NCBI GenBank assembly: GCA_945863605.1
Contig: CAMAZP010000020.1
Coordinates: forward strand, 1 to 56,386
Direction of reading: 5' to 3'
Length of the DNA stretch: 56,386 nt
Source of the DNA: Chitinophaga pinensis
GTDB lineage: Bacteria; Bacteroidota; Bacteroidia; Flavobacteriales_D; Crocinitomicaceae
Shown: positions 1 through 7,949 of the stretch, piece by piece
How positions within the stretch are numbered: position 1 is the first letter of the stretch
How the letters are laid out: every line of letters starts with the position of its first letter
Program-made: the position numbers and the translations under genes
The notes under the pieces: generated by a model
Seen by the model: only the letters and a program-made list of their open reading frames with translations
What the model was told of the DNA's origin: nothing
Databases searched by the model: none

Positions 1-62
1 TCAACGTCTCAAATCAAAACGATTTGGTCGCCTCAGCGCCGAACTCTAAAAAAAAGAAATAA
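1..62 (+). CDS. C-terminal tail of a gene cut by the window edge
   Basis: From base 3 one frame reads about nineteen codons without a stop and ends at TAA (60-62) with a run of four lysines. A lysine-rich end like this is common in real Bacteroidota proteins, and these bases look less AT-rich than the spacer that follows. Too little is present to name a family. It could also be a chance open stretch. Confidence 0.4.
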   Translation, partial: NVSNQNDLVASAPNSKKKK

Positions 63-150
63 GTTAAATGTCATGTCCTTATTTCAGTCTTTTAAATTGT
101 CAAAGGTCGTCTTTGGATTCCTTGCGGTTTTTTAAATTGCAATACAACGT

Positions 151-269
151 TTTGCAGCTACCCGAAGGGCGGGACTTTTACCACAAAAGTTGATTAAAAG
201 TACGAAAGTTCCTATTACCACAAATGTATCTTTAGAGCACAAAACCCCGCCTTTTGGGTAGGTGCTGTT
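151..269. repeat. long imperfect inverted repeat, attC-like in shape
   Basis: The arm at 154-179 (GCAGCTACCCGAAGGGCGGG and onward) is roughly the reverse complement of 241-269 (CCCCGCCTTTTGGGTAGG then TGCTGTT), with about 60 nt between the arms. The GC-rich arms stand out in AT-rich DNA. Long palindromes of this general look occur between small accessory genes in Bacteroidota, and the shape recalls integron attC sites, but I see no clear attC core boxes or integron integrase. The rest of 63-297 shows no gene. Confidence 0.55.
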
Positions 270-292
270 ATCGGTTCGGGCTTCTTTTCGTC
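267..292 (+). repeat. left boundary repeat of accessory cassette
   Basis: GTTATCGGT (267-275) and the following GGGCT and GTC motifs recur in inverted orientation at 1391-1416, where the plus strand reads ACCGATAAC at 1408-1416. The two copies bracket the two minus-strand genes between them. This suggests the ends of a small mobile or exchanged cassette; the type of element is not known. Confidence 0.45.
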
Positions 293-297
293 TGTCG

Positions 298-687
298 TTA
301 GTTGTCATTTGACTTACTGATTTTTTTCGATAACCACCAACCTAAAAGTCCAAGCAAACAAGAAAATACTGTCATTAATATTACGGTTGTTATCAAAATG
401 GTTGTTGTAATCTCAATTTCGTTTTCTCCCGTATTTGCTCCAAGCAGTTCCGAAATCTTCCAACCAATTGTAGCGTCAAACAGTCCTAATAGTCCTGTTA
501 AAATTATTGTTGTTTTCTTGTCGGTTTGTCTTGCAAGGAAGAAAGCAAAACTAACGTAAACAATAAATGATACAATTGAAAGCAATGAATAATTAAAATT
601 CAGTTGTCTTGAAGCTATAGCTCCTAAACTGTCAAGAAATGTAACGGCTAAAATGCCAACTAAAAATATTGATAACTTATTTTTCAT
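298..687 (-). CDS. small integral membrane protein, unknown function
   Basis: About 129 residues when started at the ATG at 685-687 (MKNKLSIF), 10 nt after the stop of the upstream gene. A longer start at 756 exists but would overlap that gene by 59 nt. Three to four hydrophobic segments are visible: LSIFLVGILAVTF near the N-terminus, LLSIVSFIVYVSFAFFLA, ILTGLLGLFDATIGW, and a long C-terminal one ending LLGLLGWWL. The C-terminus is charged (KKISKSNDN). No family recognised. It is probably cotranscribed with the secreted protein upstream and lies inside the cassette bounded by inverted GTTATCGGT repeats. Confidence 0.7.
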   Translation of the reverse strand: MKNKLSIFLVGILAVTFLDSLGAIASRQLNFNYSLLSIVSFIVYVSFAFFLARQTDKKTTIILTGLLGLFDATIGWKISELLGANTGENEIEITTTILITTVILMTVFSCLLGLLGWWLSKKISKSNDN

Positions 688-697
688 TTTGTCTTGG

Positions 698-1324
698 TTA
701 ATATGGACTTTTTGCTGTTTTAGCTTTTTCTGGAAGCCTAAATTCTTTGTCGTCAAGTTTCATTTCTTTTATGTCGGTCGCTACACTCACCAAAGTGAAC
801 TGCTGTGTCTCAATTACTGATTTCAATGGTAGTGATTTTGATACTTTCAGAAAGTCATACCAATTGCCGTAAAGGTGATTTTTGAATAATGAAACGTCAA
901 CCGCAATTTTTTGATTGAAGTAGTATTTTTGAACTCCGCTCTTACAAGTCAAAATAACTTCGTCACACTTGTAGCCAAGAATTTCAGTTACTCCTTTGTT
1001 AATTACAACGCTTATAATGCTGTCAGGATTTGTTATACCGTCATTCCAAAAAATTGTCTCGGAATTTGACATTTTATTGTAGAGTTTATTGTCTTTGTTA
1101 ATGTAAAGTTGCCATTGAACAAGTGTCCCATTTGAACTTGATTTGTAGTCACCGCCTTTGATGATATAATCCTGTGTTGTTCCCATCATTGAATTGAACT
1201 GTTGGTCTTGCACGTTGGGAAGTTTACTTGTGTAAGTGTTTTGATAGGTGATTTTTCCTTCAAAAGTCTGTCCGAAAACTGTCACTGAAAAAACAGTCAT
1301 TAAAATTGTCAAAAGGTGTTTCAT
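698..1324 (-). CDS. secreted protein, DUF4412-like
   Basis: 208 residues with a signal peptide (MKHLLTILMTVFSVTVFGQ) followed by FEGKITYQN, a start typical of DUF4412/GLPGLI-like secreted Bacteroidota proteins. A YIIKGGDYK segment and a later YKCDEVILTCKSG segment fit that fold, in which a lipocalin-like beta barrel is predicted; the biochemical role of the family is unknown. It is the first gene of a two-gene unit with the small membrane protein downstream. The family assignment rests on overall pattern only. Confidence 0.7.
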   Translation of the reverse strand: MKHLLTILMTVFSVTVFGQTFEGKITYQNTYTSKLPNVQDQQFNSMMGTTQDYIIKGGDYKSSSNGTLVQWQLYINKDNKLYNKMSNSETIFWNDGITNPDSIISVVINKGVTEILGYKCDEVILTCKSGVQKYYFNQKIAVDVSLFKNHLYGNWYDFLKVSKSLPLKSVIETQQFTLVSVATDIKEMKLDDKEFRLPEKAKTAKSPY

Positions 1325-1390
1325 TTTCTCTTTTTATATTTTTTAATTTATGCTTACTCTTTTGTCGGTTTTCAGCTTTCCCGTTTGTTG

Positions 1391-1416
1391 GTCGTCTTTT
1401 TAGCCTGACCGATAAC
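1391..1416 (-). repeat. right boundary repeat of accessory cassette
   Basis: Read on the minus strand this is GTTATCGGTCAGGCT followed by AAAAAGACGACC, resembling the left boundary at 267-292 (GTTATCGGTTCGGGCT, then TTCTTTTCGTC). Together they form inverted ends around the two accessory genes. Confidence 0.45.
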
Positions 1417-1518
1417 TTGTATATACTCGTAACAAACTTTCACAAAGCAACCCAAATTTGGCAGGATTCTCGATAAGCTGTCTCGTATTTTTTAATTCTC
1501 AAATTTATAATTTTAATT

Positions 1519-1626
1519 TTATAAATCATCAAAAGGGCTTTTTATTTGCTGAATATTTTTGGTGCTTACATGCGGGTAAATCTCAGTGGTTTTACTGCTC
1601 GAATATCCCAACAAACTTGGAGATGT
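1519..1626 (-). pseudogene. tyrosine recombinase (integrase), C-terminal remnant
   Basis: On the minus strand a 35-codon frame ending at TAA (1519-1521) reads LLGYSSSKTTEIYPHVS and then STKNIQQIKSPFDDL. This matches the end of XerC/D-type phage integrases (usual form LLGHSSSKTTEIYTHVS, then a KNIxxIKSPFDDL-like tail), including the nucleophile tyrosine in the EIY motif. Upstream of about 1620 the similarity stops, and there is no room for the catalytic Arg/Lys box, so the gene is a dead fragment. The conserved H of LGH is Y here, consistent with decay. It is probably the scar of the element that delivered the accessory genes on its left. The rest of 1325-1653 shows nothing else coding. Confidence 0.75.
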
Positions 1627-1653
1627 AGGCGTAAATGACGCAAAATTTTCAAA

Positions 1654-2946
1654 TTATCTAATTTTCAAATCTTCAAATCCATTCTGTACCAAGAATTTTT
1701 CAATCACCTCAAAAATAGTTAGTTGTTCTCTTTCAGTTAAGCAATACGGCGGGTTGATGAATAGCACATTTCCTAAAGGGCGCAATAACAAACCGTTTTC
1801 AAGAAAAAAAGTATAAGCTTTGTCGCGGATTTTGGAAAAGTATCCAGTCGGTCCATCGGTTTTTAAATCGAGCGCTAAAATGGTTCCGTAAACACGTGCA
1901 TTGTCGATAACTGGGTGCTTTTCGAGTTTTTGAAGGAAGTTTAAATTGCGTGTTTCAATTGCTTTGATGTTTTCCCAAGTTGCCGCTTGTTCGAACAGAT
2001 CTAAACTTGCACACGCTGCCGCACAAGCCAATGGATTTCCAGTAAAAGAATGTCCGTGTAAGAAGGCTTTCGCACGTTCGTCGCTTAAAAATGCGTCAAA
2101 AATAGCGTTAGTTGCAACGGTCAAACCTAAAGGCAAAACGCCACCTGTCAATCCTTTGGAAAGGCAAATGATATCTGGTCGAACGGTTGTGTGTTCGAAG
2201 GCAAAAAGTGTTCCTGTACGCCCAAAAGCGGTCATTATTTCATCGAAAATAACGAGTACATTGTTGGCTTTTGCGAGAATTACTAATTCTTCTAAAAACG
2301 AAATCGAATAAAAACGCATTCCTGCCGATCCTTGAATCAAGGGTTCAACGATTAAACTGATGAATTCACCTGATTCGAAAAGGATTTTTGCTTGCGCTAA
2401 AAGTTGTTTTTCATTCGCTTCAGTTGGGAATTCCAAGAAATCCACGTTGAAGAAAAAAGGTTCAAAAGGTGCGTTGAAATAATCGCGTTCGCCCACTGAC
2501 ATTGCTCCAAAGGTATCTCCGTGATAAGCACCTTCCAAAGCCAAAACACGCGATTTCTTTATTCCTTGATTGTGCCAGAATTGCATGCACATTTTAATGG
2601 CTACTTCAACTGCCGTAGAACCGTTGTCTGAAAAGAAGACTTTTTGTAAATCGCAATTGAGTTTCTCAACGATTCGCTTCGATAATTCAATGGCTTTTTC
2701 GTGAGTGGCTCCAGCAAAAATTACATGGTCAATTGCAGCAAATTGTGTTTGAATGGCTTTTGCAATGTATTCGTTTCCGTGTCCGTGCACATTTACCCAC
2801 CAAGACGAATTACAATCCAAATATGATTTTCCGTCTGCTGTGAAAAGCGTTGCGTTTTTTGCACTGGAAATCAATAGGGGAGAGGGTTCCGTTTGAATTT
2901 GGGTAAACGGATGCCACACGTATTTTGCGTCGTCTTCTAATACCAT
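1654..2946 (-). CDS. bioA: adenosylmethionine-8-amino-7-oxononanoate aminotransferase
   Basis: 430 residues. Converts 7-keto-8-aminopelargonate to 7,8-diaminopelargonate in biotin synthesis, using S-adenosylmethionine as amino donor and PLP as cofactor. The N-terminal KYVWHPFTQ and SSWWVNVHGHG segments are characteristic of BioA among class III aminotransferases. Visible landmarks are the cofactor-contact YHGDT (141-145), FDEIM with Asp235 for the pyridine nitrogen, and SKGLTGG with Lys264 as the Schiff-base lysine. Length is normal. bioD follows the same strand about 105 nt upstream; bioB and bioF are not in the window. Confidence 0.95.
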   Translation of the reverse strand: MVLEDDAKYVWHPFTQIQTEPSPLLISSAKNATLFTADGKSYLDCNSSWWVNVHGHGNEYIAKAIQTQFAAIDHVIFAGATHEKAIELSKRIVEKLNCDLQKVFFSDNGSTAVEVAIKMCMQFWHNQGIKKSRVLALEGAYHGDTFGAMSVGERDYFNAPFEPFFFNVDFLEFPTEANEKQLLAQAKILFESGEFISLIVEPLIQGSAGMRFYSISFLEELVILAKANNVLVIFDEIMTAFGRTGTLFAFEHTTVRPDIICLSKGLTGGVLPLGLTVATNAIFDAFLSDERAKAFLHGHSFTGNPLACAAACASLDLFEQAATWENIKAIETRNLNFLQKLEKHPVIDNARVYGTILALDLKTDGPTGYFSKIRDKAYTFFLENGLLLRPLGNVLFINPPYCLTEREQLTIFEVIEKFLVQNGFEDLKIR

Positions 2947-2990
2947 TTTACTTATAAATTGTATTGTTTAAAAATTCACTTGGTATTATG

Positions 2991-3041
2991 CCGAGATAGT
3001 TTTCAACAAGCATTTTATGCGACAATTGAAAACAACTTCGG
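2991..3041. terminator. long imperfect hairpin between bioD and bioA
   Basis: GTTTTCAA (2999-3006) pairs with TTGAAAAC (3026-3033), the outer CCGA/TCGG ends (2991-2994 and 3038-3041) also pair, and the loop holds a smaller GCAT-TTT-ATGC stem. It lies between bioD and bioA (both minus strand) and has no clean T tract. It could attenuate transcription into bioA or protect the bioD transcript end. No biotin operator (BirA site) was recognised. Confidence 0.45.
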
Positions 3042-3051
3042 TTTAAAAAGC

Positions 3052-3693
3052 TCATAGGCCAAATTTAGCCAAAGTTTCGGGAGTACGTAGTTGGTTTGCG
3101 AAAGTCGAAATCGTTTCTTTGGAAAGGTTTTCAAAAATTGGAACGTGAAACAAAGTTGGAATTTGTGTTTTGGTGAAAATCACTTCTTCGGTCATTGGTA
3201 ATTCATCGCCCACATAAATGATTCCTAAAATGGGAATATTTCGATTGCGAAGGGTTTCTATGCTCATCAATGTATGATTGATACTTCCTAAATAATGTTT
3301 TGAAATCAAGATAGTTGGCAATTTCCACTCGGCAACTACATCGCAATAAAGCAAACCGTTTTCGTTGATAGGAACCATCAACCCTCCTGCGCCTTCAACG
3401 ATTAAATTCCCTGCAAATGCCGGGAAAACGAAGTCTGAAGCTTCTATGTGAACGCCGTCTAATTTTGCTGAAACGTGTGGAGATAATGGTTGCGTCAATC
3501 GGAATTGTTCCGGGTAATACTGAAACGTTTCAAAACTTATTAAACGCTCCACTTTCATACTGTCTGTATTTTCCAATTCTCCCGATTGAACTGGTTTCCA
3601 ATAGTTTGCAAATAGCAATTCACATAAAACGGAACTTACAATTGTTTTTCCAACGTCAGTACCGATTCCACTTACAAAAAATATGTTTTTCAT
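3052..3693 (-). CDS. bioD: ATP-dependent dethiobiotin synthetase
   Basis: 213 residues. Closes the ureido ring of dethiobiotin from diaminopelargonate, CO2 and ATP in the cytoplasm. The N-terminus FFVSGIGTDVGKT (P-loop Gly9-Thr17) is the BioD signature, followed by YWKPVQSGE and LIVEGAGGLMVPI, which position the substrate and phosphates. Length is typical for a short BioD. It precedes bioA in the direction of transcription, so the two successive steps are encoded together. Confidence 0.93.
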   Translation of the reverse strand: MKNIFFVSGIGTDVGKTIVSSVLCELLFANYWKPVQSGELENTDSMKVERLISFETFQYYPEQFRLTQPLSPHVSAKLDGVHIEASDFVFPAFAGNLIVEGAGGLMVPINENGLLYCDVVAEWKLPTILISKHYLGSINHTLMSIETLRNRNIPILGIIYVGDELPMTEEVIFTKTQIPTLFHVPIFENLSKETISTFANQLRTPETLAKFGL

Positions 3694-3750
3694 CTTTATA
3701 TACTATTATTCAGGGAATTATTTTGTGGATTTATAAAAATTAGGGTTTAG

Positions 3751-4410
3751 TCATGAATTAAAATCTACATTAATTTCCCATTCTTTTTTAAACTGAACTA
3801 AAAAATCAAGCATAACTTTTTGGCGTTCGTCTGCAAGAATTTTTGCAGTTGGTGTTTCCATCCGATCTTTGAGAAGTAGTAATTTCTCGTAAAAGTGATT
3901 GATTGTGTGACTTTTAGATTTGTAATAATCTTCTTTTGAAAAGTGAAGTCTAGGTTCAATTTCTGGATTGTAAAGTGGACGATTTCTGCTTCCACCATAT
4001 GCAAAAGCTCTTGCTATACCTATTGCACCAATCGCATCCAAACGGTCTGCATCGCGTACAATTTGGCCTTCTAATGGTGCTTTTTCATCCGCCACATTTG
4101 CACCTTTAAACGAAACAATACCAATAATTTTTGAAACTTCAGTTGCTAAATCTTCCGAAGCGCCTTTACTAATTAATAATTCATAGGCTACTTTTTCGCC
4201 TTTCTGATAATCGCCATCATTGTATTTATGATCAGCAATATCATGCAACAATGCAGCTAATTCAATGACTTCTCTATTTCCACCTTCCTGAGATTGAATA
4301 AATTGTGCTGTTTTCCAAACTCGTTCAATATGAAACCAATCATGACTTCCTTCAAAAGATTCAAAGCGTTCTTTTACTAATTGTTGAATCGTTTGAACAA
4401 GGGTATACAT
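3751..4410 (-). CDS. HD-domain phosphohydrolase, YedJ/YpgQ-like
   Basis: 219 residues. HD metal-binding residues are visible: His23 in SHDWFHIERV, His56-Asp57 in LLHDIADHK, and the later VRDADRLDAIG aspartate. This order and the GGSRNRPLY segment match the YedJ/YpgQ type of HD hydrolases, some of which act as nucleotide pyrophosphatases; the true substrate here is unknown. Its ATG lies only a few bases after the stop of the secreted-protein gene upstream, so the two are probably cotranscribed. Confidence 0.8.
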   Translation of the reverse strand: MYTLVQTIQQLVKERFESFEGSHDWFHIERVWKTAQFIQSQEGGNREVIELAALLHDIADHKYNDGDYQKGEKVAYELLISKGASEDLATEVSKIIGIVSFKGANVADEKAPLEGQIVRDADRLDAIGAIGIARAFAYGGSRNRPLYNPEIEPRLHFSKEDYYKSKSHTINHFYEKLLLLKDRMETPTAKILADERQKVMLDFLVQFKKEWEINVDFNS

Positions 4411-4414
4411 TGAT

Positions 4415-5215
4415 TTAAAATTTCAATACTTTTTGAGTTGACATTTCTAGACCACTTGTAATTTGCACGAAATAATACCCTTTATCAAAATGCGAAAGGT
4501 CTAAATTTCTATCGCTCGTTTCCAAAAGTAATGTGCCACTAATTGAAAATAAACGGATTAAATCAATTTTATATTCTGACTCAATTGTCAGTTGATTTTG
4601 AAATGGATTAGGATAAACTTTAAAACGTAAATGCTGAATTTCTGAGACACTTACTGGATCTTCTTTCCGAACGATTATATCATCAACATAAAGTTTGAAT
4701 CCGTCAAAAGTTCGATTTACAAAAGCGATATAAATTTGTTGCGAATTATATCCTTCCATAGAAAGGTTTACTTCGCGATTGGTCCATTCAAAATTTTCTT
4801 CTTCAATGTAGCCAATTGTATCAACGAAATCACTTGGCTGAGTTCCAGTAGTTGAAACAAAAATATAATAGTCGTCTGGGAAAGAAGGGTCATGTGATTT
4901 AGCTTTCCATGAGATATAATTTCCAAAAGTTCCTAATTGCAGTAATGGTGTGATTAACCATCGGCTTGCAGTATCTTCAACACTAAAATAAGAAGTAGAT
5001 GCAGCAACTTTATTTACTGATGAATCAGGATCATTGTAACTAATCCATGCACTTGTGAATTCTGAAACTTGCGTGTTAGGGATGTTTAGGTCAGCATCAA
5101 CTAGTGTAAAATTGGAAGGAATTCCACTTTGAAAATCAATATTGATTAGTTCAATTTGTGCTGTCAATTCGCTTGTAAAAAGAACCAATAGCAAGAAAAG
5201 CATTATTTTTTTCAT
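4415..5215 (-). CDS. T9SS-secreted protein with cleaved-adhesin-like domain
   Basis: 266 residues: signal peptide (MKKIMLFLLLVLFTSELTAQ), then a jelly-roll-like domain from IDFQSGIP through WLITPLLQL, VSTTGTQPSDF and LYVDDIIV, resembling the cleaved adhesin family, and a C-terminal type A sorting domain (KVYPNPFQNQLTIES to GYYFVQI and TQKVLKF). The sorting domain sends the protein through the type IX secretion system, after which it is removed or linked to the surface. Ligand unknown. It lies just upstream of the HD hydrolase gene. Confidence 0.85.
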   Translation of the reverse strand: MKKIMLFLLLVLFTSELTAQIELINIDFQSGIPSNFTLVDADLNIPNTQVSEFTSAWISYNDPDSSVNKVAASTSYFSVEDTASRWLITPLLQLGTFGNYISWKAKSHDPSFPDDYYIFVSTTGTQPSDFVDTIGYIEEENFEWTNREVNLSMEGYNSQQIYIAFVNRTFDGFKLYVDDIIVRKEDPVSVSEIQHLRFKVYPNPFQNQLTIESEYKIDLIRLFSISGTLLLETSDRNLDLSHFDKGYYFVQITSGLEMSTQKVLKF

Positions 5216-5310
5216 TAATACAAATTTAAGCTTAATCTATTAAAGGTTGGTCTTTTAAAAAAAGTTTTTATAAATCTAAATTTTAAATATACTTAAAAGA
5301 TAATTTCAAC

Positions 5311-6177
5311 TCATTCGCATGCTCCATTACTTTTAGCTATTTCTACCCAATATTCGGAAAAACTTTCAGGATTTGCTCCCAATGCTTTTGCTAAATACAA
5401 AGCCATGCGCATCAATTGAACAGACGCTTCATGAATAGAAGTAAAATTGTCTAAACTAGCAAATTGATCTTGAGCTAGTTGTTGCAAAATATCGTTATGT
5501 TTTGTTATGAAATCTATTACGTTATCGTTGGAGCAATCCAAGTTTGGAATGATTAAAACATCTAACCATTCAGTGCCTATTTGATTTGCTAATTCAATTG
5601 GTGAACTTTTGCCCAATTTTCGCCAAATAGTAAGTGTTTTTGTTTCTCCCGTACCAGCCAAACCAGTATCGAGTAATAGCTCAAATGAGAGATCAGCTAG
5701 GTTTTGCATCACCTCCAAATATGCATCTTGCGCTTGTTCAAAAATAGAAGTTTCCTGGCCAATAAGATAATCACCAACAGTTGATTGAGGTAGGTTTAAC
5801 ACTTCAGGACAGCCATTAAAACAGGGAAATGTACTACCTTCAAAAATATATTTTGATTGCTTGTTTTGAATTTGTCGTCCCAAGGGAAATAAGCGACATG
5901 CTAATGAACGTCCTTTATGAACACTGCAACCAAAACCATCAATATATTGACTGCAAGCAGGATACCCTTGCTTATCCTCTTTTCCGTCAAAACGTAATAA
6001 TATACCACCAAAATCACAAAATAAATCACGGAATTCACGAACTGAAATTTGTTTTTCGTTGGCTAAACAAGCCAATTCCCATGGATTCAAAAATACTTGT
6101 TTCCCATGACAGCAAGTTCCTTTTCTTGAACAGGTTAGCGGTAATTTATCAAATAAACGGAGTTCGGTATGCAACAA
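5311..6177 (-). CDS. YkgJ-type cysteine-cluster (Fe-S or Zn) protein
   Basis: 288 residues. Cysteines are arranged as Cys16, Cys22-Cys23 (TCSRKGTCCHG), Cys75, Cys84 and Cys94 (PACSQY, GCSVHKGR, ACRLFPLG), the pattern of the YkgJ/CxxCxxCC family thought to bind a metal or iron-sulfur cluster. Further cysteines follow at CFNGCPE. The C-terminal half is helical and unremarkable. Function of the family is not firmly established. It stands alone on the minus strand with short gaps on both sides. Confidence 0.8.
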   Translation of the reverse strand: MLHTELRLFDKLPLTCSRKGTCCHGKQVFLNPWELACLANEKQISVREFRDLFCDFGGILLRFDGKEDKQGYPACSQYIDGFGCSVHKGRSLACRLFPLGRQIQNKQSKYIFEGSTFPCFNGCPEVLNLPQSTVGDYLIGQETSIFEQAQDAYLEVMQNLADLSFELLLDTGLAGTGETKTLTIWRKLGKSSPIELANQIGTEWLDVLIIPNLDCSNDNVIDFITKHNDILQQLAQDQFASLDNFTSIHEASVQLMRMALYLAKALGANPESFSEYWVEIAKSNGACE

Positions 6178-6227
6178 AGTTAGAGGATTAAAAATCGATT
6201 AAAAGTAAGCAATCTGATTTGTTTCAA

Positions 6228-7310
6228 TCATTTAATTGCTATCTCTTTTGATTTATATAATCTTTTTTTTAGCCAAAAAGCAATATTTACCATTATTATT
6301 AGAGCAGGAACTTCCACCAATGGACCTACAACACCTGCAAACGCCTGACCTGAATTTATTCCAAAAACTCCAATTGAAACCGCTATTGCAAGTTCGAAAT
6401 TATTACCCGATGCGGTGAATGAAAGTGCAGCATTATCCGAATAATCTGCTCCAATCGATCTTCCCAAAAGGAACATTAAAAAGAACATAATTGCGAAAAA
6501 AATAACCAATGGAATAGCAATTCGTATCACATCAAGCGGAATTGCAACTATCATTTCTCCTTTCAAACTAAACATAACTACAATCGTGAACAATAGCGCT
6601 ATCAAGGTAATTGGAGAAATAAAAGGAATAAATTGTTGCTTAAACCATTCTTCACCTTTGATTTTGATGAGTGTAAAACGACTTAAAACTGCTGCAACAA
6701 AAGGAATACCTAAATAAATTCCAACTGTTTGAGCTATTTCTTGAATTGAAATATCAATTTTTAACGCATTAATACCAAATAATGGAAGAACAATTTCCAA
6801 GTAAAAATAGGCGTATAAACTAAAAAAGAAAACCTGTAATAAACTGTTAATTCCTACCAAACCTGCTACCAACTCTCGATTTCCTTCTGCCAATTCATTC
6901 CAAACGATGACCATTGCAATACAAGGAGCTAAACCAATGATTATCAGTCCAGTCATGTAATCAGGATAGTCACGTAAAAAAGTGATTGCTAATAAAAACA
7001 TCAAAAACGGACCAACAATCCAAGTGACGAAAAAGGAGGCAAGCAAGAGTTTTGGTTTAGCCATTACTTTTGGAATTTTAGAGAATTGAACCTTGGTCAA
7101 AGGCGGATACATCATTAGTATCAATCCAATAGCTAACGGAATATTTGTCGTTCCTTTAGAAAAGGAGTTAATGAAATCGGCAGAATTTGGAATAAAGTAA
7201 CCAATCGAGATTCCGATTCCCATTGCAAGAAAAATCCAAAGGGTTAAAAAACGATCTAAAAATCCTAATTTTTTTCGTTCAGCAGCAGGTGCACAATTTG
7301 TTGAAGACAT
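6228..7310 (-). CDS. acr3: ACR3-family arsenite efflux permease
   Basis: 360 residues with about ten membrane segments. Exports trivalent arsenite across the inner membrane using the proton gradient. LGFLDRFLTLWIFLAMGIG at the N-terminus and GLAPCIAMVIVWNELA are family hallmarks; Cys130 in APC is the conserved cysteine needed for arsenite transport in studied ACR3 proteins. It is the last gene of the arsR-DUF6428-arsC-acr3 operon, 7 nt after arsC, so arsenate reduced by ArsC is handed to this pump. Often annotated arsB, but it is ACR3 rather than ArsB. Confidence 0.93.
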   Translation of the reverse strand: MSSTNCAPAAERKKLGFLDRFLTLWIFLAMGIGISIGYFIPNSADFINSFSKGTTNIPLAIGLILMMYPPLTKVQFSKIPKVMAKPKLLLASFFVTWIVGPFLMFLLAITFLRDYPDYMTGLIIIGLAPCIAMVIVWNELAEGNRELVAGLVGINSLLQVFFFSLYAYFYLEIVLPLFGINALKIDISIQEIAQTVGIYLGIPFVAAVLSRFTLIKIKGEEWFKQQFIPFISPITLIALLFTIVVMFSLKGEMIVAIPLDVIRIAIPLVIFFAIMFFLMFLLGRSIGADYSDNAALSFTASGNNFELAIAVSIGVFGINSGQAFAGVVGPLVEVPALIIMVNIAFWLKKRLYKSKEIAIK

Positions 7311-7317
7311 AAATTTG

Positions 7318-7938
7318 TTATTGATTAATTCTTGAAAATACGAATAAGCATTCTAATGCAATTTGATTGGATCGTTCAAGGTATTTTTCTGCTTGTTGAG
7401 CTGTTCCATCAAAGGCTTTTGGATCAGCGTAGGTTGTGCCAATTCGTAATTCAACACCAGGAATAAATGGACAATTCTGTTCAGCGTCGGAGCAAGTCAT
7501 AATTGCTGCAAAATTGCTTACAGGATTGAAACTGTCGTCATAAACCTTTGAAAAACATGTCGTAAATTGGGTTTCTTTCGTTCCAAAAGCCACTTTGTAA
7601 ATTGGATTTTCGGTAAGTTCTTCTGTCGAAATTTCAAAACCTATTTCTTTTAAAGCTCGAATTGCATTGGGATTGAAAGCCGTTGCTTCTGTCCCCCCTG
7701 AAAAAGAGTGTACATTCTCAACTCCAAAATAAGACGCTGCAACTGCTGCCCATATTTGACCGAAATGACTGCGACGTGAATTGTGAGTACAGACATACAT
7801 TAAGTTAATAGGAAGATTCAAATCCTTTTTGGTTTGGATGTAATCGGAAATTTTGGTAAGCTTTTCCTTTCGATCAGTTGGAATTGTATCAAATTGATTT
7901 ACAAGCTTATTACAGTGATTTTTCAGTCTTTCAAACAT
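7318..7938 (-). CDS. arsC: arsenate reductase, low-molecular-weight phosphatase type
   Basis: 206 residues from the ATG at 7936-7938 (MFERLKNH); a longer frame to 8040 would overlap the upstream gene and is unlikely. Reduces arsenate to arsenite. The phosphatase-like loop Cys50-THNSR-Arg56 (CX5R) is present, and further redox cysteines occur at TTCFSKVYD and TCSDAEQNC, as in thioredoxin-coupled or protein-tyrosine-phosphatase-like ArsC. It begins 11 nt after the DUF6428 gene and is followed by acr3. Confidence 0.9.
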   Translation of the reverse strand: MFERLKNHCNKLVNQFDTIPTDRKEKLTKISDYIQTKKDLNLPINLMYVCTHNSRRSHFGQIWAAVAASYFGVENVHSFSGGTEATAFNPNAIRALKEIGFEISTEELTENPIYKVAFGTKETQFTTCFSKVYDDSFNPVSNFAAIMTCSDAEQNCPFIPGVELRIGTTYADPKAFDGTAQQAEKYLERSNQIALECLFVFSRINQ

Positions 7939-7949
7939 TTCAAAATAGT

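Noticed and set aside
1586..1816. Plus-strand open frame over the end of bioA
   Set aside because: It lies antisense to bioA and to the integrase remnant, with no recognisable protein features.
2947..3051. BirA operator or biotin riboswitch between bioD and bioA
   Set aside because: The inverted repeat is long and asymmetric and does not show a BirA-type half-site pair; recorded only as a hairpin.
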